DNA of 64,000 nucleotides from Herbaspirillum sp. AP02. Lineage in GTDB: Bacteria; Pseudomonadota; Gammaproteobacteria; Burkholderiales; Burkholderiaceae_D. Positions 10,260 through 17,856 of this stretch are shown in pieces. Within the stretch, counting starts at the first letter, position 1. Every line of letters begins with the position of its first letter. Below the pieces are notes generated by a model. It had not been told where the DNA came from. It saw only the letters and a list, made by a program, of their open reading frames with translations, and did not search any database. The stretch is taken from positions 1-64,000 of the forward strand of contig NZ_JADWMY010000013.1 in the NCBI RefSeq assembly GCF_015767275.1. Direction: 5' to 3'. Both the position numbers and the translations under genes were made by a program.

Positions 10260-10311
10260 CAAGTGGCACTGTAATATAGAGCCAATTTCAAATATCTGAT
10301 GGTGCCACTTG
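10260..10311. promoter_or_regulatory. Putative GabR-type operator: perfect 10-bp inverted repeat in the gabT/gabR divergent promoter
   Basis: CAAGTGGCAC at 10260-10269 is the exact reverse complement of GTGCCACTTG at 10302-10311. The centres are 42 bases apart, about four helical turns, with an AT-rich spacer. The right arm overlaps the TTG start codon of the regulator gene at 10309. MocR/GabR proteins are known to bind paired sites in such divergent promoters; that this pair is the site is inference. No convincing -10/-35 pair could be assigned. Confidence 0.6.
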
Positions 10312-11877
10312 AAACTCGCCTCCTTGTCCGACTATCTGCTGCTGCGCATCAACCGACTTCCGTCCAAGGTCGGTCCGGGCAAGGGGCGTGCCGCTGCCGC
10401 TCGGGAAAGCACTGCAACGAAAAGCTCCCGGACGGGCAAGACCGGGGCCGCCGCGCCGGTGAATCGGCAGATCTACCAGTTGATCCGCGAAGCCATTCTG
10501 GCCCACACCTTGCCGGCCGGCATGCAATTGCCGTCCTCGCGCGACCTCGCCACGGAGCTGGGGACCTCGCGCAATACCGTGACCTATGCCTATGAGCAGT
10601 TGCTGGCCGAGGGGTATCTGGAAAGCCGCACCGGCGCCGGTACCTTCGTGGCCGACACGGCGCCGGACCAGATGCCCGATGCGGTGGAGCGCAAGGAGCC
10701 GCTGACGGACCCCTCCGGCAAGTCCGAACTGTCGGCGCGGGGTGCGTTGCTGACGCGCCAGGCCGGTGTCGGCGAGCGGCATTGGGGCGCCTTCATGCCG
10801 GGTGTGCCGGATGTCACCTGCGTGCCTTACAAGATCTGGGGACGGCTGCAGAACAAGCACTGGCGCCGCTCCAATTCCGACCTGCTGACCTATGGCCCCG
10901 GCGCCGGTTATGCGGGCTTGCGCGAGCAGATCGCCGAATACCTGCGCGTGGCGCGCTCGGTCAATTGCACGGCCTCGCAGGTGTTGATCACCACCGGCAT
11001 CCACCAATCGATCGACATCGTGGTCAAGCTGCTGGGCGAGCATGGCGATACCGCCTGGGTCGAAGACCCCTGCTACTGGGGCACACGCAGCGTGCTCAAT
11101 TCGCTGGGCATCCAGTCGGTCCCCATCGCGGTGGACCAGGAAGGCATGCGCATGCGCCTGGCCAACCTGCGCCGGCCACCCCGCTTCATCTGCACCACGC
11201 CTTCGCACCAGTATCCGCTGGGCATGGTGATGAGCCTGTCGCGGCGGCGCATGCTGCTGGAATACGCCGCCACCCACAAGGTGTGGATCATCGAGGATGA
11301 CTACGACAGCGAATTCCGCTACGGCGGCCGGCCGCTGGCTTCGCTGCAGGGCATGGATACGCAGGACCGTGTCCTCTACATGGGGACCTTCAGCAAGATC
11401 ATGTTCCCGGGCTTGCGCATCGGTTTCCTGGTGGTGCCGGAATCGCTGGCGCGCGCCTTCGCCACCGGCATCGCCGAGTTGTACCGCAACGGCCAGGTGT
11501 TCCTGCAGGCGACGCTGGCCGACTTCATGGCCGAGGGGCATTTTGCTTCGCACATCCGCAAGATGCGGGTGCTCTACGCGGAACGGCTGCAGTTGCTGCA
11601 ACAGGCCATCAATCGCCACTTCGGCGAAAAGATGACCATCACCGGCGGCGAGGCCGGCCTGCATCTGGTGCTGGGTCTGCCGCAGGAGTGCGACGACGTG
11701 CTCATCTGCGAACAGGCCCTGGCCGCCGGCATCGTGGTGCGACCGCTGTCGCGCTACTACATGCATGCCCGTGGCGCACGACGTGGACTGCTGCTGGGCT
11801 ATGCCAGCGTGCCCAATGACGAGATCGCCCGGGCCTTCGACAAGCTGGCTGCGGTGATCAAGCCGCATCTGGCATGA
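10309..11877 (+). CDS. MocR/GabR-type transcriptional regulator (GntR HTH fused to aminotransferase fold)
   Basis: A 522-residue PLP-binding regulator, probable activator of gabT and repressor of itself. Residues ~50-120 form a GntR winged helix (RQIYQLIREAI, LPSSRDLATELGTSRNTVTYAYEQL), followed by a class-I aminotransferase-like domain with the PLP-lysine segment YMGTFSKIMFPGLRIGF near residue 365 and DDYDSEFRYGG near 330. The only start before the conserved N-terminus (SDYLLLRINR) is the TTG at 10309, since an in-frame TGA lies at 10297; no good RBS precedes it. That start lies inside the right arm of the operator-like inverted repeat. PdxR or TauR relatives share this architecture, but the divergent gabT operon argues for a GabR role. 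Confidence 0.85.
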   Translation: MKLASLSDYLLLRINRLPSKVGPGKGRAAAARESTATKSSRTGKTGAAAPVNRQIYQLIREAILAHTLPAGMQLPSSRDLATELGTSRNTVTYAYEQLLAEGYLESRTGAGTFVADTAPDQMPDAVERKEPLTDPSGKSELSARGALLTRQAGVGERHWGAFMPGVPDVTCVPYKIWGRLQNKHWRRSNSDLLTYGPGAGYAGLREQIAEYLRVARSVNCTASQVLITTGIHQSIDIVVKLLGEHGDTAWVEDPCYWGTRSVLNSLGIQSVPIAVDQEGMRMRLANLRRPPRFICTTPSHQYPLGMVMSLSRRRMLLEYAATHKVWIIEDDYDSEFRYGGRPLASLQGMDTQDRVLYMGTFSKIMFPGLRIGFLVVPESLARAFATGIAELYRNGQVFLQATLADFMAEGHFASHIRKMRVLYAERLQLLQQAINRHFGEKMTITGGEAGLHLVLGLPQECDDVLICEQALAAGIVVRPLSRYYMHARGARRGLLLGYASVPNDEIARAFDKLAAVIKPHLA

Positions 11878-12049
11878 GCCGCCTGAAGCAAGGGATTGCG
11901 GGCGATTTTCGCGTCTGCGATGAAAGTCTTTCGCGGGGCAGGTTCTGGCGGGCGCGTGCTTGCGGACCTAAGATGGTGTCCAAGCAAGGCAGGCAGATAC
12001 AAGCCTCCAGCCTGATGCAACCCTCATGTTCCACAGAAAAGGATTTCCC

Positions 12050-13057
12050 ATGAAAGCCATCGTCTACCGGCAGCACGGCCTGCCCATCAGCAACCCCGAG
12101 TCCCTGATCGATACCACCCTGCCTGAGCCCACACCGGGCGAGCGCGACCTGCTGGTCGAGGTCAAGGCGATCTCGGTCAATCCGGTCGATACCAAGGTGC
12201 GCGCCGGCTCGCCCGTCAAGGAGCCGCGCGTACTGGGCTGGGACGCCTCGGGCGTGGTGCGCGCCGTGGGATCGGCGGTAACGCTGTTCCAGCCTGGCGA
12301 TGAAGTGTTCTATGCCGGCGCCATCACCCGGCCCGGGTCCAACAGCGAGCTGCACGTGGTGGACGAGCGCATCGTTGGCCGCAAGCCCGCCAGCCTGGGC
12401 CACGCCGACGCGGCAGCCATTCCGCTGACGGCCATCACGGCCTGGGAACTGCTGTTCGACCGCGTGGCCGTGCCGGAAGGCGGCGGCCAGGGACGCAGCC
12501 TGCTCATCATCGGTGCTGCCGGGGGCGTCGGCTCCATGCTGACCCAACTGGCCCGCCGCCTGACGCAACTGACCGTCATCGGCACTGCGTCGCGCCCGGA
12601 GACCGTGCAATGGGTGCAGGAGCTGGGTGCGCACCACGTGATCGACCATAGCCAGCCGCTCAAGCCGCAACTGGACAAGATCGGCATCCCCGAGGTCGAT
12701 ATCGTCATCAGCCTGACCCACACCGACCAGCACTTTGCGCAGATCGTCGAGGTGCTGGCGCCGCAGGGCCAACTGGCCCTGATCGACGACCCGGCCACGC
12801 TGGATGTGGTACCGCTCAAGCGCAAGAGCATTTCGCTGCACTGGGAGTTGATGTTTACGCGCTCCATGTTCCAGACAGCCGACATGATCCGCCAGCACGA
12901 GCTCCTCCAACGTGTGGCGCAACTGATCGACGAGGGTGTGCTGCGCACCACCACGGGAGAGCATTTCGGCAGCATCAATGCCGAGAATCTGCGCCGTGCA
13001 CATGCTCTGATCGAGACCAATCGGGCGCGGGGCAAGGTGGTGCTGGAAGGATTTTGA
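12050..13057 (+). CDS. Zinc-type alcohol dehydrogenase-like / quinone oxidoreductase family protein
   Basis: A 335-residue medium-chain dehydrogenase/reductase, predicted cytoplasmic NADPH-dependent oxidoreductase. The N-terminal GroES-like fold begins MKAIVYRQHGLP, AISVNPVDTKVRAG matches quinone-reductase-like members, and the Rossmann signature IIGAAGGVGSMLTQLAR is near residue 160. The catalytic zinc cysteine of true alcohol dehydrogenases is not apparent, so quinones or enones are likelier substrates than alcohols. The ATG at 12050 has AAGGA seven bases upstream. It stands alone between the regulator gene and the toxin-antitoxin pair, with no clear partner. Confidence 0.82.
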   Translation: MKAIVYRQHGLPISNPESLIDTTLPEPTPGERDLLVEVKAISVNPVDTKVRAGSPVKEPRVLGWDASGVVRAVGSAVTLFQPGDEVFYAGAITRPGSNSELHVVDERIVGRKPASLGHADAAAIPLTAITAWELLFDRVAVPEGGGQGRSLLIIGAAGGVGSMLTQLARRLTQLTVIGTASRPETVQWVQELGAHHVIDHSQPLKPQLDKIGIPEVDIVISLTHTDQHFAQIVEVLAPQGQLALIDDPATLDVVPLKRKSISLHWELMFTRSMFQTADMIRQHELLQRVAQLIDEGVLRTTTGEHFGSINAENLRRAHALIETNRARGKVVLEGF

Positions 13058-13191
13058 GGAGGCGTGCAATCAAGCGCTAGAGGCCAGCGGTATTCCATGT
13101 GAATGGATATATTTCCCCCCGCGATATAAATCTGTTCGCTATTTTCATCGGACTTGCCTCCAATTTGATGGCAGGGTTGAAATGGGATATC

Positions 13192-13536
13192 ATGGCTGAT
13201 AAAACGAAAGTTAGAACAAAAAACCGGCGTTATGCTCCGGATGGCGTAAATATTCCTCGAAAGCTTGGCGGGGGAAAGCTGAAAGAATTAGTGATACAGG
13301 ACGAGCACGGAAAGCTTGTTCATTACTCACTGGCTTATATCAATCCGCTGATTTATGCGGGCGATAATGGACGAGTGTTGGGATATGACAATTCACATGG
13401 AAGTCCGCATAAACATTACCTTGGGAATATCACGCCGGAGCCACACCTGTCATGGCAGAAAATTCGCGAAAAGTTCGAAAACGAGTGGAGAGAAATAGCC
13501 CTGGCGTTTGTTAATGAAGAGGAGTTGCCAACATGA
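13192..13536 (+). CDS. TumE-family (DUF6516-like) toxin of a toxin-antitoxin pair
   Basis: A 114-residue protein with the motif VLGYDNSHGSPHKHYLG, which resembles the YDN-x-HG-x-H-x-H signature of TumE-type proteins, and a C-terminal helix ending in ALAFVNEEELPT. Members are paired with an HTH antitoxin, as here: the stop overlaps the next start (ATGA at 13533). The start at ATG 13192 (MADKTKVRTK) is preferred; upstream in-frame ATGs at 13099 and 13168 would add an unconserved hydrophobic stretch. The gene is clearly more AT-rich than its neighbours and uses codons such as AAA, ATT and GAA freely, which suggests horizontal acquisition. The toxic activity is known for some family members but not shown here. 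Confidence 0.72.
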   Translation: MADKTKVRTKNRRYAPDGVNIPRKLGGGKLKELVIQDEHGKLVHYSLAYINPLIYAGDNGRVLGYDNSHGSPHKHYLGNITPEPHLSWQKIREKFENEWREIALAFVNEEELPT

Positions 13537-13922
13537 AAAAGCCCAAAGAGAAGAAAATCAAATTGAGTGATTTTGATATCTTTAACGAGCGGGCCGCTCA
13601 AGGGCGCGAAGTTGCCCGGGCCATTGATGAAGAGACCGCCATTCCCTTCTCGACGACGATTACCGCGCACAGCTTCGAAGAGTTTCTGTCCGTGCTGAGT
13701 CCGAAACGATATGAGTTGCTGAAGCTTTCCCGAAGTGGAAAGAAATCCATCACCGAGTTGGCAAAGGATGCCAATCGCGACCCCAGTGCGGTCTCCAAAG
13801 ATATTGCGAAGTTGATGGCAAGTGGCTTTGTAACGGTGGTTGAGCAAAGCAATGCCGGACATGGCATCAAGAAGATCGTCCGCCCGGCGGCAGAAAATAT
13901 AGAAATCCGTGCAGCGCTGTAG
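13533..13922 (+). CDS. HTH antitoxin partner of the TumE-like toxin
   Basis: A 129-residue DNA-binding protein of the type encoded downstream of TumE toxins. A winged-helix region is visible at about residues 55-110 (YELLKLSRSGKKSITELAKD, DPSAVSKDIAKLMASGF), resembling MarR/HVO_A0114-like HTH proteins; the lysine-rich N-terminus could contact the toxin. Start overlaps the toxin stop by four bases, so the two proteins are made in a coupled way, toxin first. It likely neutralises the toxin and represses the pair. Base composition is intermediate between the toxin and the surrounding chromosome. Confidence 0.7.
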   Translation: MKKPKEKKIKLSDFDIFNERAAQGREVARAIDEETAIPFSTTITAHSFEEFLSVLSPKRYELLKLSRSGKKSITELAKDANRDPSAVSKDIAKLMASGFVTVVEQSNAGHGIKKIVRPAAENIEIRAAL

Positions 13923-14042
13923 AGTCATCTACGAAGAGATAAGAGATACATTTTTGGTCCGTCGAGTCACCCCGCATCCCACTCCAAGCAAGAATGGCGA
14001 GGTGAAAATGGGCGCTGCCCAGCGGGGGATGTCTGGGTACTG

Positions 14043-14133
14043 GATATTGTTATTTTGATAGAAAAGCCGGTTCTCCCGCCGATCCATGGTAAATCACCGG
14101 GTCCGGACCGGCTCATTGCGTCCGGGCCCTTTG
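14043..14133 (+). repeat. Copy 1 of a 91-bp repeated element with conserved hairpin
   Basis: Matches 16283-16373 over 91 bases with seven differences. Its 3' part folds as GGGTCCGGAC (14099-14108), an 11-base loop, and GTCCGGGCCC (14120-14129), all ten pairs formed with one G-U. This copy lies after the toxin-antitoxin pair and points at no gene on its own strand: the next gene is convergent. The 13923-14213 interval holds nothing else coding that I can see. Confidence 0.8.
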
Positions 14134-14176
14134 TGAAGTCCGCTGAGGCGTTGCGTAACGTATTGACGCCTGAGCC

Positions 14177-14207
14177 GGCAGGGGAGGGCGATCAGCCTCC
14201 CCCTGCC
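14177..14207 (-). terminator. Hairpin after the monooxygenase/DJ-1 operon
   Basis: GGCAGGGGAGG and CCTCCCCCTGCC form a long GC-rich stem with one bulge and an 8-base loop, starting seven bases past the monooxygenase stop. There is no T-tract on the minus strand, so termination here would be weak or factor-assisted. Confidence 0.45.
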
Positions 14208-14213
14208 TGGCGC

Positions 14214-14522
14214 TCATGCCGGCGTGCAGGCACGCAGCAGGTCCACCTTGCGATAGGCCAGCAGCGGCAACACCTGGCCGGTGACCAGCAACTGGTAGTG
14301 CGCCGACTGCTTGTGCTTTTCCAGGGCGGCGGCGTCGCGGTAGCGTTCTACCAGCAACACCGCTTCCGGCCCTGCTGGCGAGCGATAGATTTCATAGCCC
14401 AGGCAACCCGGCTCGGCCAATGAGCGCTCGCGCATTTCCTCGGCCAGGGCCAGTACCTCGGCCATGGCATTGGGCGCCGGCTGCCAGCGTGCCAGCACGG
14501 TGATGGCGTCGGCGGCGTTCAT
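14214..14522 (-). CDS. Antibiotic biosynthesis monooxygenase (ABM) domain protein
   Basis: A 102-residue single-domain protein with a ferredoxin-like ABM fold. Typical features are EEMRERSLAEPGCLGYEIYR followed by LLVERYRDAAALEKHKQSAHY, in which the aromatic/histidine HxxSxHY-like segment is common to the family. Members act as small cofactor-free quinol monooxygenases or as stress proteins of unknown substrate; YgiN is the usual comparison. The start overlaps the stop of the DJ-1 gene by ATGA, so it is the second gene of a two-gene operon facing the divergent LysR regulator. Confidence 0.78.
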   Translation of the reverse strand: MNAADAITVLARWQPAPNAMAEVLALAEEMRERSLAEPGCLGYEIYRSPAGPEAVLLVERYRDAAALEKHKQSAHYQLLVTGQVLPLLAYRKVDLLRACTPA

Positions 14523-15199
14523 GCTGCCTCCGCAGTCAGTGCCTGCACGACGGCGGCGGCCATGCCGGCGCCGGAGGCCGGGTTCTGGCCCGTGATAAGC
14601 CGGCCATCGACCACCACCTGGGCTTGCCAGGGTGCGGTCGACGTGTGTTCGGCACCTTCGGCACGCAGGGCGTCTTCCAGCTGGAAGGGGACGTCGGCCT
14701 GGGCGTAGTTGGCTTCTTCTTCGTTGGAGAAGGACGTCAGCTTGCGACCGCGCAGCAAAGGCGTGCCATCCCCCAGCGTCACCCCCAGGAACGCCGCCGG
14801 CCCGTGGCAGACGGCCGAGACGATCTTGCCCGCATCCCAGGCGCGGGCGATGGCGCGCTTGACCTCGGGATCGACCGCGATATCCACCATCGGACCCAGG
14901 CCGCCCGGGAAGAAGATGGCGTCATAGTCCAGCACATCCACCTCGGACAGCTTGCGGCTGCGTGCCATGCGACGGATCGCCAGGCTGTTGCGGAAAGCCA
15001 GCTGCGCCGGGTCGTTGGCGTCGTAGCCATCTTCCGGCGGGGTGCCGCCCAGGGGCGAGGCGAACTCGACGGCGATGCCAGCCTGCTCGAACACCTCGAC
15101 GGGATGCGCCACTTCCGGGAAGAAGTAGCCGGTGGCGCGCGAATTGGGACCGATGGTCGCGCTATTTGTCAAAATAAAGAGGACAGTCTTCATGCTCAT
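14519..15199 (-). CDS. DJ-1/PfpI family protein (type 1 glutamine amidotransferase-like)
   Basis: A 226-residue cytoplasmic protein of the DJ-1/PfpI superfamily, of the Hsp31-like subgroup that hydrolyses methylglyoxal or acts as chaperone/protease. The nucleophile elbow AVCHGPAAFLG carries the predicted catalytic cysteine near residue 130, and FFPGGLGPMVD near 96 supplies the acidic partner region. The start at ATG 15199 (MSMKTVLFIL) follows GGAGC with good spacing; the frame is open 14 codons further upstream without an RBS. It is the first gene of an operon with the ABM protein and is transcribed away from a LysR regulator, which suggests redox or electrophile-inducible expression. Confidence 0.85.
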   Translation of the reverse strand: MSMKTVLFILTNSATIGPNSRATGYFFPEVAHPVEVFEQAGIAVEFASPLGGTPPEDGYDANDPAQLAFRNSLAIRRMARSRKLSEVDVLDYDAIFFPGGLGPMVDIAVDPEVKRAIARAWDAGKIVSAVCHGPAAFLGVTLGDGTPLLRGRKLTSFSNEEEANYAQADVPFQLEDALRAEGAEHTSTAPWQAQVVVDGRLITGQNPASGAGMAAAVVQALTAEAA

Positions 15200-15333
15200 G
15201 ATAAAGCTCCTTATAGTCGGATGGTTGGCTAGATGCCGCATCGCTGCGGTTGATCAAACTATAGGGAAGAGCTGGTTGTTGCGGTAGAGTCTGATATGCT
15301 GACGCAATGTCAAACTGATTGATACAATTCTCC

Positions 15334-16245
15334 ATGCCTGATGACGCCCCCATCCTCGACGAACTGCGTGCCATGGCCGTGTTTGCCACGGTGGTGCGCG
15401 CCGGCAGCTTTGCCGCCGGTGCGCGTGCACTGGGCCTGACACGGGCGGTCGTCAGCCACCACATACGGGCGCTGGAGACCCGGCTGGGCGTGCCGCTGGC
15501 CCAGCGCAGCACACGCAGCTTCAGCCTGACGCCGGCCGGGGAGGCTTTCCGGGTGCATTGCGAGCGCCTGCTGGACGAGGCCCACGACGGCATTCGCGGC
15601 ATGGAACTGCTGCGTGCCGAGCCCGGCGGCGAGGTGCGCATCACCTGTTCGCATCATTTCGGCAACAAGCGCATCCTGCCGGCGTTGCTGGAGTTTCGTC
15701 GTCGTTACCCTTCCGTGCGCCTGCACGTGGCGATGAACGACAGCAATGTCGATCTCGTGCAGCAGGGGATGGAGTTGGCCGTGCGCGCCGGTCCGCTGGC
15801 CGATTCCAGCCTGGTGGCACGCCGTCTGGTCAAGGAGCCCACCATGCTCTGCGCGGCGCCCGCCTACCTGCGGCGCTATCGGGCGCCGACCAGCGTGGAG
15901 GAGCTGGCCCAGCACCGCTGGGTGGTCTACCCGCCCAATCAGAAAACCCTGTCCCTGCAGCAGGGCGAGCGGGAGATCCAGGTCCCCATCCGGGGGGACG
16001 TGATCACCGACAGCGCCGCCTCGCGCCTGGCCTTCGTGCTGGCCGGTGAGGGCCTGGCCAGGCTGCCGGCCTATGACGCCGCGACCCTGCTGGCTTCGGG
16101 CGAACTGGTGCGGGTGCTACCGCAGGTGCAGACCGCGCCACTGGAAATCTATCTGGTCCACGCCCAGCGCGTGGGGCCGAGTGCACGACTGCTGCGGGAT
16201 TTCCTGTTGCAGGCGGGGCAGGAGATGATGGCTTCGCCAACGTGA
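15334..16245 (+). CDS. LysR-family transcriptional regulator
   Basis: A 303-residue LysR-type regulator. The N-terminal winged helix covers residues ~8-66 (FATVVRAGSFAAGARALGLT, AVVSHHIRALETRLGVPLAQR), followed by the periplasmic-binding-like effector domain (residues ~92-300). Either the TTG at 15319 or the ATG at 15334 (MPDDAPILDE) could start it; I prefer the ATG, though neither has a strong RBS. It is divergent from the DJ-1/ABM operon with a 134-base shared promoter containing TTGATCAAA and TTGATACAA half-site-like words, so it probably controls that operon. Confidence 0.85.
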   Translation: MPDDAPILDELRAMAVFATVVRAGSFAAGARALGLTRAVVSHHIRALETRLGVPLAQRSTRSFSLTPAGEAFRVHCERLLDEAHDGIRGMELLRAEPGGEVRITCSHHFGNKRILPALLEFRRRYPSVRLHVAMNDSNVDLVQQGMELAVRAGPLADSSLVARRLVKEPTMLCAAPAYLRRYRAPTSVEELAQHRWVVYPPNQKTLSLQQGEREIQVPIRGDVITDSAASRLAFVLAGEGLARLPAYDAATLLASGELVRVLPQVQTAPLEIYLVHAQRVGPSARLLRDFLLQAGQEMMASPT

Positions 16246-16282
16246 CGAAGGGGTTTGCCCGCGCCAGTCGGCTGATGCGTGC

Positions 16283-16373
16283 GATATTGTTATTTTGATA
16301 TCAAAACCGGTTCGCCCGCCGACCCATGGTAAATTACCGGGTCCGGACCGGCTCATTGCGTCCGGGTCCTTTG
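16283..16373 (+). repeat. Copy 2 of the 91-bp element, forming the leader of the CNNM gene
   Basis: This copy ends 22 bases before the CNNM start codon. Its hairpin is GGGTCCGGAC (16339-16348), the same 11-base loop CGGCTCATTGC, and GTCCGGGTCC (16360-16369), again fully paired with two G-U pairs, then TTT. A perfect palindrome TTTTGATATCAAAA occupies 16293-16306 and is degraded in copy 1. The position suggests a regulatory RNA leader or attenuator; no known riboswitch consensus is recognised. Confidence 0.8.
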
Positions 16374-16395
16374 ACAACCCCGATAGGAACCCTCG

Positions 16396-17718
16396 TTGGA
16401 AAACATATTACTGATCGTCGCAGCCTTCTTCCTGGTTGCGTTGAACGGTTTTTTCGTCGCTGCAGAATTCAGTCTGGTCAAGTTGCGTCAAACGCGCATC
16501 CGGGCCATCGCAAAAACACAAGGCGTGCGCGGCCGTATCCTGGCCGTGGTCCACAACCAGCTGGACGCCTATCTCTCCGCCTGCCAACTTGGTATCACCC
16601 TGGCCTCGCTGGGCCTGGGCTGGATCGGTGAACCGGCCTTCGCCCGGCTGCTGGAACCGCTCTTCTCCCTGATCGGCGTGACCAATCAGGAACTGATCCA
16701 CGGCATCTCGTTCGTCTTCGCCTTCTTCGTCATTTCCTTCCTGCACATCGTGGCCGGCGAACTGGCCCCCAAGTCCATGGCCATCCGCAGCCCGGAAAAG
16801 CTGGGCCTGCTGTGCGCGGTGCCGCTGTACGGCTTCTACTGGGGCATGTATCCGCTGATCTGGGTGCTCAACGCCAGCTCCAACTGGCTGCTGCGCGTGG
16901 CCGGTCTGGGTGCCGGGCACGGGCATGATGCGCATTATTCCTCGGATGAACTCAAGCTGATCCTGCGCGCCGGTGGCAAGAGCGGCAAGAGCGGCACCTT
17001 CACCCGCGACGAATGGAACATGCTGGCCCAGAGCCTGAACTTCGCCGAACTGGACGTGGCCGACATCATGCGCCCCGCCAGCGAAATCGTGGCCCTGGGC
17101 GACGACAAGACCCAGGAAGAAAACCTGGACATCATCTACCGCAACCGCTATTCGCGTTATCCCTACTTCGATTCCGAGCGCCGACAGGTGCTGGGCCTGG
17201 TCCACCTGAAGGACGTGTTCCTGGCACAGCAGGATGGTCGCGCCATCGGCAATCTCAAGGATTACCTGCGCCCGGTGCAGTTCATCTCGCCCGCCTTGCC
17301 GGCGCTGGACCTGCTGCGCCGCTTCCGCACCGGCATGCCGCACTTTGCCATCATCGGCAAGAAGGGCCAGTCGCCGCAGGGCTTCATCACCCTGGACAAC
17401 ATGCTCAGCCTGCTGGTGGGCGAGATCCGCGACGAGTTCCGCCACAACACCGGCGAATGGACCCGCCAGGACGACGGCACCCTGCTGGGCAAGGGCAGCC
17501 TGCCCATCGTCACGCTGGAGAACATGCTGGGCATCGACATCGAGTACGACGACAGCATCGACTCGGTCGGCGGCCTGGTGATGGAGAAATTGGGTGACCT
17601 GCCCAAGGAAGGCCAGAAGATCGCGTTCCCCGCCTTTGATGTGGTCATCAAGCGCATGTCGGGACCGAAGATCGTGCTGGTGAAGGTCTATCCGAAGATG
17701 GTGGAAGTGCGCGAATAA
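16396..17718 (+). CDS. CNNM/CorC-type (hemolysin family) membrane protein with CBS domains
   Basis: A 440-residue inner-membrane protein. Residues 1-~190 form the DUF21 transmembrane domain (ENILLIVAAFFLVALNGFF, AACQ-type loop AYLSACQLGITLASLGLGWIG split over the second helix, SFVFAFFVISFLHIVAGELA). Residues ~205-335 are a CBS-domain pair and ~350-435 a CorC/HlyC C-terminal domain. Relatives are implicated in Mg2+ (or Co2+) efflux or sensing; the hemolysin name is historical. The start is a TTG at 16396 with AGGAA seven bases upstream, directly after copy 2 of the repeated leader element. It is monocistronic and ends in a strong terminator. Confidence 0.88.
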   Translation: MENILLIVAAFFLVALNGFFVAAEFSLVKLRQTRIRAIAKTQGVRGRILAVVHNQLDAYLSACQLGITLASLGLGWIGEPAFARLLEPLFSLIGVTNQELIHGISFVFAFFVISFLHIVAGELAPKSMAIRSPEKLGLLCAVPLYGFYWGMYPLIWVLNASSNWLLRVAGLGAGHGHDAHYSSDELKLILRAGGKSGKSGTFTRDEWNMLAQSLNFAELDVADIMRPASEIVALGDDKTQEENLDIIYRNRYSRYPYFDSERRQVLGLVHLKDVFLAQQDGRAIGNLKDYLRPVQFISPALPALDLLRRFRTGMPHFAIIGKKGQSPQGFITLDNMLSLLVGEIRDEFRHNTGEWTRQDDGTLLGKGSLPIVTLENMLGIDIEYDDSIDSVGGLVMEKLGDLPKEGQKIAFPAFDVVIKRMSGPKIVLVKVYPKMVEVRE

Positions 17719-17763
17719 ATCGTCGCCTCCGGGACCGGACTGCGCCGGTCCATGAACAAGGAG

Positions 17764-17794
17764 TGCCGTTCAGTGTTGTGCTGAACGGCATTTT
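17764..17794 (+). terminator. Rho-independent terminator of the CNNM gene
   Basis: TGCCGTTCAG (17764-17773) and CTGAACGGCA (17781-17790) form a perfect 10-bp stem with a 7-base loop followed by TTTT. It lies 46 bases after the CNNM stop; a weaker hairpin (GGACCGG/CCGGTCC, 17732-17751) precedes it. Confidence 0.85.
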
Positions 17795-17856
17795 CGTTTC
17801 AAGATCGGGAAAGCGCATCGATAGCGCCCGTGCAGCGGCGCTGGCTGCGCGACGCG

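Noticed and set aside
10260-10275. Sigma-54 promoter (TGGCAC in the left arm)
   Set aside because: The downstream TTGCA element at the right spacing is missing; the word is part of the inverted repeat.
10288-11868. 526-codon minus-strand frame opposite the MocR regulator
   Set aside because: Antisense shadow; the plus-strand protein has full HTH and aminotransferase motifs.
16283-16373. Assignment of the repeated leader as a yybP-ykoY (Mn) riboswitch or Mg riboswitch
   Set aside because: The conserved core of those families is not visible; only a simple hairpin with a conserved loop is seen.
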